Part shown: positions 1 to 5,565 of the stretch, one piece after another
How positions within the stretch are numbered: position 1 is the first letter of the stretch
How the letters are laid out: each line of letters starts with the position of its first letter
Assembly: GCA_964423195.1 (NCBI GenBank)
Contig: CAYRDY010000033.1
Location: 1 to 20,665, forward strand
Origin: CAKRHR01 sp964423195
GTDB lineage: Bacteria > Bacillota > Clostridia > Lachnospirales > Lachnospiraceae
Length of the DNA: 20,665 bases
Direction: 5' to 3'
The notes under the pieces: model-generated
What the model was told of the DNA's origin: nothing
Seen by the model: the letters and a program-made list of their open reading frames with translations, nothing else
The model's database searches: none
Program-made: the position numbers and the translations under genes

Positions 1-61
1 CAGCTGGGAGAGCATCTGCCTTACAAGCAGAGGGTCACAGGTTCGAGTCCTGCAGACCCCA
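1..61 (+). tRNA. tRNA-Val (anticodon TAC), 5' end outside window
   Basis: The window opens inside the D-arm of a tRNA. The anticodon arm reads TCTGC-CTTACAA-GCAGA, which places TAC in the anticodon positions and gives valine. The T-arm with GTTCGAGTC and the 3' acceptor strand ending CCCC plus discriminator A follow. No CCA is encoded (TCAG follows), so CCA must be added after transcription. It lies 8 nt before tRNA-Leu, so the two are probably the tail of a tRNA operon. Confidence 0.9.
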
Positions 62-69
62 TCAGATAA

Positions 70-155
70 GCCGTAGTGGCGGAATAGGTAGACGCCCGGG
101 ACTTAAAATCCCGTGGGTAGCGATACCCGTGCCGGTTCGATTCCGGCCTGCGGCA
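70..155 (+). tRNA. tRNA-Leu (anticodon TAA)
   Basis: This is a complete class II tRNA of 86 nt. Acceptor strands GCCGTAG and CTGCGGC pair, with discriminator A. The anticodon arm CGGGA-CTTAAAA-TCCCG gives anticodon TAA, decoding leucine UUA. A long variable arm (GTGGGTAGCGATACCCGT region) is typical of tRNA-Leu, and the T-arm reads GCCGGTTCGATTCCGGC. CCA is not encoded. Confidence 0.95.
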
Positions 156-162
156 CACGACG

Positions 163-189
163 AAAGCCCTCGATTGTTCGAGGGCTTTT
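163..189 (+). terminator. Rho-independent terminator of the tRNA operon
   Basis: An 11-bp perfect stem (AAAGCCCTCGA with TCGAGGGCTTT) closes on a TTGT loop and runs into TTTTGCTATTTT. It starts 8 nt after tRNA-Leu, as expected for the end of the tRNA transcript. Confidence 0.85.
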
Positions 190-340
190 GCTATTTTGAG
201 TGCTTTCGCCATTTTGGAGCACTTTTGCCATGTACATCTCAAAGCCGATAGACGGAGCCTTCAATCAATGTTCATTCACGCGCCATCTGCGCGGCGCGGT
301 ATTCAAAAGTGAAAAGACCATTATGGAGAGGATCAGACGA

Positions 341-1183
341 ATGAGAGAAATAGACTGTTCGCAGGTTATCGATAATATCAGTGAAATGTGTATTGAAGCC
401 GCGCATCATCTGTCGGATGATATGGAGGCGGCACTGTCACAGGCCGTTGAGCGGGAGGCGTCTGCGCTTGGCCGCCAGGTTCTTCACTCGCTGCAGGAGA
501 ATCTCGACATCGCCGCGCGTGAAATGATACCGATCTGTCAGGATACCGGCATGGCGGTCGTCTTTTTGGAGATCGGACAGGAAGTGCATTTGACCGGCGG
601 CTGCCTGGAGGACGCCGTCAATGAGGGCGTGCGCAGGGGATATGAGAGGGGCTATCTGCGAAAATCCGTCGTCCGTGACCCGATCGATCGCGTGAATACG
701 AGAGATAACACGCCGGCGATCATTCACTATCGGATCGTGCCCGGCGAAGACTTCAAGATAACGCTGGCGCCGAAGGGTTTTGGCAGTGAGAATATGAGCC
801 GGATCGCGATGCTCAAGCCGTCGGATGGCCTTGACGGCATTAAGCGCGTGATTTTGGAGACGGTGGATGCCGCCGGCTCTAATGCCTGCCCGCCGCTCGT
901 CGTCGGTGTGGGCGTGGGCGGTGATTTTGAGAAATCCGCCCTGATGGCGAAGCACGCGCTGACGCGGCCCGTGGGGCAGCACTCATCCTCACCGCATATC
1001 AGGGCATTGGAGGAAGAGATGCTGGAGGCGATCAACCGGCTGGGCATCGGGCCGGGAGGTCTTGGCGGGACAGTGACGGCGCTTGCGGTCAATATCGAGA
1101 CCTATCCGACACATATTGCCGGGCTTCCCGTCGCCGTCAATCTGTGCTGCCACGTCAACAGGCATGTCGTGAGAACCCTTTGA
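341..1183 (+). CDS. Class I fumarate hydratase (or tartrate dehydratase type), alpha subunit
   Basis: The 280-residue protein is the iron-sulfur subunit of a two-subunit class I fumarase, which interconverts fumarate and L-malate in the cytoplasm. It matches the TtdA/FumA N-terminal family over its full length, with the MREIDCSQV start, IPICQDTG (Cys66), GSNACPPLVVGVGVGG (Cys183) and NLCCH (Cys269/270). Three cysteines of these motifs are expected to hold the oxygen-sensitive 4Fe-4S cluster. The reading frame is open further upstream, including an ATG at 323, but only the ATG at 341 has a well-placed ribosome binding site (GGAGAGGA, 325-332) and begins as the family does. The beta subunit follows 109 bp later. 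L-tartrate dehydratase is a close alternative that motifs alone do not exclude. Confidence 0.93.
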   Translation: MREIDCSQVIDNISEMCIEAAHHLSDDMEAALSQAVEREASALGRQVLHSLQENLDIAAREMIPICQDTGMAVVFLEIGQEVHLTGGCLEDAVNEGVRRGYERGYLRKSVVRDPIDRVNTRDNTPAIIHYRIVPGEDFKITLAPKGFGSENMSRIAMLKPSDGLDGIKRVILETVDAAGSNACPPLVVGVGVGGDFEKSALMAKHALTRPVGQHSSSPHIRALEEEMLEAINRLGIGPGGLGGTVTALAVNIETYPTHIAGLPVAVNLCCHVNRHVVRTL

Positions 1184-1292
1184 GATGATATTTTCATTGG
1201 GATAGTGAAAACGGCATGAATGATGTGAAGCCGATTTTTTCCGATTTGCGCTTCATTTGTGCGCTATCTGCTGTCGGAAATGGAGGGAAAAA

Positions 1293-1838
1293 ATGAGTCT
1301 GTCTATTCACGCGCCGCTGTCGGCGTCTGAAATTTCCAAATTAAAAGCCGGGGATTATGTCTATATCACCGGAACGATTTATTCCGCGCGGGATGCGGCG
1401 CATCAGCGCATGTTTGAGGCGATGGAGCGGCAGGAGGATGTGCCGATGCCGCTTGAGAATCAGGTGATTTATTATATGGGCCCATCGCCCGCCAGACCGG
1501 GGCGTCCGATCGGATCCGCCGGGCCGACGACCAGCAGCCGCATGGATAAGTACGCGCCGCTGTTGATGGATCACGGCTTGAAGGGGATGATTGGCAAGGG
1601 ACGGCGAAACGACGCTGTGAAGGATGCCATCGTCCGAAACGGATGCGTCTATTTTGCCGCCGTCGGCGGCGCCGGTGCACTGCTGTCGAAGGCGATCAAG
1701 GCGTCCAGAGTCATTGCCTATGATGATCTCGGCACAGAAGCCATTCGTGAAATGCAGGTTGAAAATTTTCCGGCAATCGTGGTCATCGACAAAGACGGAA
1801 ATGACCTCTATGACGCGGCGCGCAGATATCGGAGGTAA
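1293..1838 (+). CDS. Class I fumarate hydratase (or tartrate dehydratase type), beta subunit
   Basis: The 181-residue protein corresponds to the C-terminal half of single-chain class I fumarases (FumA C-terminal/TtdB family). It contributes the substrate-binding swivel domain and works with the alpha subunit just upstream. Visible family signatures are LKAGDYVYITGTIYSARDAA near the N terminus, IYYMGPSPARPGRPIGSAGPTTSSRMDKY in the middle (split here only by position, residues about 64-92), the GMIGKG loop, YFAAVGGAGAL, and FPAIVVIDKDGNDLY near the end. The ATG at 1293 has a GGAGGG site 5 nt upstream. No terminator is evident after the stop; the base composition changes abruptly to A+T-rich there. 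Confidence 0.93.
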   Translation: MSLSIHAPLSASEISKLKAGDYVYITGTIYSARDAAHQRMFEAMERQEDVPMPLENQVIYYMGPSPARPGRPIGSAGPTTSSRMDKYAPLLMDHGLKGMIGKGRRNDAVKDAIVRNGCVYFAAVGGAGALLSKAIKASRVIAYDDLGTEAIREMQVENFPAIVVIDKDGNDLYDAARRYRR

Positions 1839-1917
1839 GAATGATCACTTATTCGATGCGTTATAAATTTGATTATATCATTGATAATATTGGATATTTC
1901 ATGTGAGGAGGAAGATT

Positions 1918-1950
1918 ATGTACGAGAAAATTAAGAAAGATATAGATTAA
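1918..1950 (+). other. Ten-codon reading frame with the strong RBS of the AIPR gene, ended by TAA in the AIPR frame
   Basis: GAGGAGGA at 1904-1911 precedes ATG 1918 by a good spacing. The frame codes MYEKIKKDID and then meets TAA at 1948-1950. The same frame continues GAC TAT TAT ATG into the AIPR protein at 1960. Either this is the authentic N terminus cut off by a nonsense substitution (for example GAA to TAA), or it is a short leader peptide that permits reinitiation at 1960. Confidence 0.6.
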
Positions 1951-1959
1951 GACTATTAT

Positions 1960-3663
1960 ATGAATAATTATCCTAATGATGGTCAAAGGTTTGTGGCTTG
2001 GTATCTTCGGAATATACATAATCTTGATACTTTTGAAGCGAAGGCGTGTATTACTGATGGAGCTGGGGACAAGCAGATTGATGCGGTCTATATCGATGAT
2101 CAGTCATCAACTATTTATATTATTCAGGGCAAATTCTACATGGGAACTGTGGACGCGGAACCTCTTCGTGAAGTAACATCGTCGTGGATTCAAATAAAAA
2201 ATCTTTCAAAGTTACAGGAAGCGGCAAATGAGAGATTGCAAGTAAAAATCAATGAGATTGCAACTGCATTAGAAGAGGATTATGAGATTTGTTTTGAACT
2301 GATAACGACATCAGAGTTAACAGAATCCGCAAAATCCGATTTGGCTGCTTTCCAGCAGGAATTGGCAGAAAACGATACATTGAGTGCAAATCTTGTACTT
2401 GTTGATAATGAAACTTTGAAGGCAAGATATGAAGAGACGTTAAATCACAGTCGACCTTATATAAATTACGAATTTTCTCTTGAACAAGGGAAATATATGG
2501 AGATGCAGTTAGGCGCTACCAAGGCGGTTATTGCTTCAATTCCATTGAAGGAATGTATCAAGATTCCTGGCATTAAAGACGGCACACTTTTTCGAAAAAA
2601 TGTGCGTCAGTCACTCGGATCGGGAAATAAAGTCAATAAGGGTATTGCACGTACCTTAAGAAACAATCCAGAAGAGTTTTTCTTTTTACATAATGGCATC
2701 ACGGCTATTTGCTCTTCCATCAAAATTACTGATGGAACCATGATCGTAAAGGAGTTAAATGTTGTTAATGGCTGCCAGTCTTTGACTACAATTTTTAATT
2801 GCAGTGAATCTGTTCGCAATGCAAGAGATGCGTACATATTATTCAGGTTTTATGAAATCGGAAATTCAGAGCGTGCAGATGAAATAAGTACCTGTACTAA
2901 TTCTCAAAGTGCAGTTAAAGCTCGTGATTTACGTAGCAATGATAAGTATGTTCTTGCAATGAAAAAAGCATATGAGCAACGCTTTACTGATGGTTATTTC
3001 ATTACAAAACGTGGCGAAAATGCAGATCCGATTAAATATAACACATGCCATATTGTGGATTTGACATCACTAGGAAAGCAGTTGATTGCGTGGCACTCTC
3101 AAAGGCCAACACTTTCATACAGCGAGAGCAGAATCTTTGATAAATATTTCGAACAACTTTTTCACAGAGAGTATAGCCCGGAAAAAATACAAGCTTTAGC
3201 TGACTTGTACAAAGCAGTCTATAAGAATTGGGGTAATGATAATCCACTTGGATTGAATGAGGCGCTCATTGCTCTCAAGGCGTATGCACCATATCATCAT
3301 CTTTTTACAGTTTCAGTGTTATTCTGTGAAATAAACAGAATGCAAGATCTAGTTCCGAATCCGGCGGTTGTGTTGCAGAAATTAAGGAAAGATAATTTAC
3401 TTGACACAGTTATTGAACTTGCAGGGCAATGTTTGAATATGGGATTTGAAATTGCATTCAGTGATGCAAATCAAAACAATAAAGTATTTAGTCCTCCGAA
3501 CTGGACGAAAGCAAAGGCGTCACTGCGAGATATTCGTAGAGCTGTAAAGCAATATCTAATGTCGGCTAGGATGATGCCGGGAGGAAAAGAAATGCTTGAT
3601 AAGTTGTATAATGGCCTTAAGATGTCTAAAGATGATTTTGAACCGAGATGGAGTGCTGACTAA
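1960..3663 (+). CDS. AIPR-family protein (abortive infection/phage resistance), N terminus probably interrupted
   Basis: The open frame gives 567 residues. The AIPR domain (PF10592) spans roughly residues 205-490. Its hallmark motifs are visible: RKNVRQSLG followed by HNGIT (N245-T248), NVVNGCQSL (N270-S274), and the later TNSQSAVKARDLRSND segment. The N-terminal part resembles a PD-(D/E)xK nuclease core, with GDKQIDAVYID (Asp41) then IIQGKF (Gln56, Lys58). The family is linked to phage abortive infection; a nuclease role here is inference. ATG 1960 has no ribosome binding site, whereas an in-frame ATG at 1918 has an excellent one but is cut off by TAA at 1948. The gene may therefore be a recent pseudogene or be translated by reinitiation. 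Codons are much more A/T-ending than in neighbouring fumarase genes, consistent with transfer. Confidence 0.75.
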   Translation: MNNYPNDGQRFVAWYLRNIHNLDTFEAKACITDGAGDKQIDAVYIDDQSSTIYIIQGKFYMGTVDAEPLREVTSSWIQIKNLSKLQEAANERLQVKINEIATALEEDYEICFELITTSELTESAKSDLAAFQQELAENDTLSANLVLVDNETLKARYEETLNHSRPYINYEFSLEQGKYMEMQLGATKAVIASIPLKECIKIPGIKDGTLFRKNVRQSLGSGNKVNKGIARTLRNNPEEFFFLHNGITAICSSIKITDGTMIVKELNVVNGCQSLTTIFNCSESVRNARDAYILFRFYEIGNSERADEISTCTNSQSAVKARDLRSNDKYVLAMKKAYEQRFTDGYFITKRGENADPIKYNTCHIVDLTSLGKQLIAWHSQRPTLSYSESRIFDKYFEQLFHREYSPEKIQALADLYKAVYKNWGNDNPLGLNEALIALKAYAPYHHLFTVSVLFCEINRMQDLVPNPAVVLQKLRKDNLLDTVIELAGQCLNMGFEIAFSDANQNNKVFSPPNWTKAKASLRDIRRAVKQYLMSARMMPGGKEMLDKLYNGLKMSKDDFEPRWSAD

Positions 3664-3752
3664 ATTTTTCAAGATCTCAATGATTTTTAGGAATAGTATA
3701 TTGCATCTAAGATATAGACTAGAAGATATTAGAAGAATAAATCGTGAATTAA

Positions 3753-3780
3753 TTGTTACTGCTTATGGATGATTTAATAT
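3753..3780 (+). promoter_or_regulatory. Possible sigma-70-type promoter for the AlbA_2/ATPase gene
   Basis: TTGTTA (3753-3758) and TAATAT (3775-3780), separated by 16 bp, lie 34 bp before the start codon in the 151-bp A+T-rich gap between the two island genes. Each box matches consensus at four of six positions. In DNA this A+T-rich such matches arise easily by chance. Confidence 0.3.
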
Positions 3781-3814
3781 AAACAGGAATATCAAGATAC
3801 AAGAAGGTGATAAA

Positions 3815-5191
3815 ATGACCGTTTATACAGAATCTGAGACGACTGAATTAAAAACCAGATTTACGGATACAATTTGCAGAGATATTGTCGCTTTTTTGAA
3901 TACAAATGGCGGTGACATTATCATTGGTGTAGATGATAGTGGACAAGTTGTTGGGGTGAAAAACATAGATGAAACCTCTAAAAAAATTTCAGATATAATA
4001 ACGGATCAAATAGAACCAAATCCGCAGTCAATGATACATTCTGAAATTCGATATGAGGATGGAAAAGCATTGCTTATTATACATATTCAGAAAGGCATCA
4101 GACCACTTTATTGTCAAAAAAAATATGGATATTCTTCAGTTGGCTGTCTGGTTCGAATTGGGACGACCTGTCGTAATATGACATCAGAACAAATACATTT
4201 TCGTTATGAGAAGAATTTTACTGAGTCAGACTTGATGATTATAACCCCTGCAAAATATCAATCAATTTCTTTTAAAACATTAAAAATTCTCTATTCAGAA
4301 AGGGGCTATCATTTAGGAAATTCTTCTTTTGAGGCAAATCTAAATCTTCAAACTCCTGATGGAAGATATAATCTTTTGGCGGAGTTGCTGTCGGATAAGA
4401 ATATGATACCACTCATTGTTGTAAAATTCAAAGGGACAGATAAATCGTCCGTATCTGAACGCAATGATTATGGATCACAATGCCTGCTCTTTGGATATGA
4501 ACAAATAAAAAATCGTTTAGCAGCGGAAAATATTTGTATTTCGGATACTACAGTGCGCCCCAGAAAGGACAAATATCTTTTCAACTTTGACTGTGTGAAT
4601 GAAGCTGTTATTAATGCCTTGGTTCACAATGACTGGAATATTTCACAACCTCTGATTTCTTTGTTTAATGACAGGCTTGAGATCCTTTCCCATGGAGGAT
4701 TACCCAAGGGACAGACAAAGGAACTTTTTTTCAAAGGAATCAGCAAACCGAGGAATGATATGCTCATGAGGATATTTTTGAACATGGAGCTTACAGAACA
4801 TACGGGTCATGGCGTGCCGACAATACTTTCAAAATACGGGGAATCTGCATTTGATATTGGAGATTCTTATATTAATGTGATCATTCCATATGACAGGCAA
4901 GTGTTGAAGGTGATAGGAGAAAATAAGAGTATTGAGGCTAGCAGTGAATTAAATGGCGGATTAAATGGCGGATTAAATGACGGATTAAATGGCGGATTAA
5001 ATGCGATAGAAAAGGATATTATTCGTCACTTGAAACAAAATCCATCTTTGTCAGTAGCTCGTCTTGCGGAGGAAATCGGCGTATCACAGCGTACAGCTGA
5101 ACGTACTTTAAAGAATTTAAGGGAGAAAGGTTTTATCATCAGAGAAGGATCAAGGAAAAAGGGCAATTGGACAATACTTAAGCAAATATAG
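3815..5191 (+). CDS. Schlafen-type AlbA_2 domain / ATP-binding / winged-helix protein
   Basis: The 458-residue protein has three parts. Residues 1-130 are an AlbA_2 (Schlafen-like, PF04326) domain, with the ESETTELKTRF start and FLNTNGGDIIIGVDDSG. Residues about 255-365 are a GHKL-type ATP-binding C-terminal domain (HATPase_c_4), with E263AVINALVHND as the N-box-like motif and THGHGVPTI-like TGHGVPTIL near residue 330. Residues about 395-458 are a winged helix (LARLAEEIGVSQRT-like helix, annotated from VARLAEEIGVSQRTAERTL). Between them is a tandem Asn-Gly-Gly-Leu linker encoded by 12-bp repeats. Such proteins are usually annotated as ATP-binding putative transcriptional regulators and are frequent in defence islands. 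The start has AAGGTGA at 3804-3810. It is the second gene of the A+T-rich island; whether it acts with the AIPR protein is unknown. Confidence 0.85.
   Translation: MTVYTESETTELKTRFTDTICRDIVAFLNTNGGDIIIGVDDSGQVVGVKNIDETSKKISDIITDQIEPNPQSMIHSEIRYEDGKALLIIHIQKGIRPLYCQKKYGYSSVGCLVRIGTTCRNMTSEQIHFRYEKNFTESDLMIITPAKYQSISFKTLKILYSERGYHLGNSSFEANLNLQTPDGRYNLLAELLSDKNMIPLIVVKFKGTDKSSVSERNDYGSQCLLFGYEQIKNRLAAENICISDTTVRPRKDKYLFNFDCVNEAVINALVHNDWNISQPLISLFNDRLEILSHGGLPKGQTKELFFKGISKPRNDMLMRIFLNMELTEHTGHGVPTILSKYGESAFDIGDSYINVIIPYDRQVLKVIGENKSIEASSELNGGLNGGLNDGLNGGLNAIEKDIIRHLKQNPSLSVARLAEEIGVSQRTAERTLKNLREKGFIIREGSRKKGNWTILKQI
4949..5003 (+). repeat. In-frame 12-bp tandem repeat inside the AlbA_2/ATPase gene
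   Basis: The unit TTAAATGGCGGA occurs four times in a row (4949, 4961, 4973 with one change GGC to GAC, 4985), followed by a partial fifth TTAAATGCG. The units encode NGGL/NDGL repeats forming the linker before the winged-helix domain. Because the unit is a multiple of three, copy-number change would lengthen or shorten the linker without a frameshift. Confidence 0.9.
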
Positions 5192-5236
5192 TTTTTCCAA
5201 GTATAATCTCTCTTTCCGAGAAAGTAGAAAGTACAT

Positions 5237-5260
5237 GGGGTGAACATTTTTGTTCACCCC
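5237..5260. terminator. Perfect hairpin between convergent genes, possible bidirectional terminator
   Basis: GGGGTGAAC and GTTCACCCC form a 9-bp perfect stem around an ATTTTT loop. It lies between the stop of the + strand AlbA_2 gene and the stop of csoR on the minus strand. Neither side has a proper T-run directly after the stem, so terminator function is uncertain. It may also mark the edge of the A+T-rich island. Confidence 0.45.
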
Positions 5261-5285
5261 AGTGTTAGTTGACGTGACAACCCTT

Positions 5286-5549
5286 TCATTTCAGCAGCTT
5301 GTCCATGACTTCCAGAACTTCCTTGATTTTTTCGTCGGAATTCTCGCTGCCGACGGCGTTTTTGACACAATATTCCATGTGGGCATGCAGAATTTCCCTG
5401 TTGGCCTTGGTGAGGACCGCCTGCGCGGCCATGATCTGCGTGGAGATATCGATGCAGTAGCGGTCATTCTCAATCATATTTAAAATGCCGTCGATCTGGC
5501 CGCGGGCAGTCTTTAAGAGCCGTGTGACTTTTGTTTTGTCGGCCTGCAT
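5286..5549 (-). CDS. csoR: Copper-sensing transcriptional repressor CsoR
   Basis: The 87-residue protein belongs to the CsoR/RcnR (DUF156) family of all-helical tetrameric metal-sensing repressors. The TRLLKTARGQIDGI helix is present, and the Cu(I) ligands fit the CsoR pattern Cys32, His57, Cys61 (YCIDI ... HAHMEYC); the 25- and 4-residue spacings match the known Cys-His-Cys site. When Cu(I) binds, family members release their operator. It is encoded directly after copA, with 16 bp between the copA stop and the csoR start, and GGGTGA of its ribosome binding site falls in that gap. A fitting operator lies at 8408-8424 in the copA promoter, so it probably represses the operon, including itself. 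Confidence 0.92.
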   Translation of the reverse strand: MQADKTKVTRLLKTARGQIDGILNMIENDRYCIDISTQIMAAQAVLTKANREILHAHMEYCVKNAVGSENSDEKIKEVLEVMDKLLK

Positions 5550-5565
5550 GGTGTCACCCGCCCGC

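Noticed and set aside
1..190. tRNA genes as an integration site for the A+T-rich island
   Set aside because: The island begins about 1.6 kb away after the fumarase genes, no integrase is present, and I see no copy of the tRNA 3' end at its edges.
200..340. N-terminal extension of the fumarase alpha subunit
   Set aside because: The frame is open from 200, but the added residues do not match the family and the only good ribosome binding site serves the ATG at 341.
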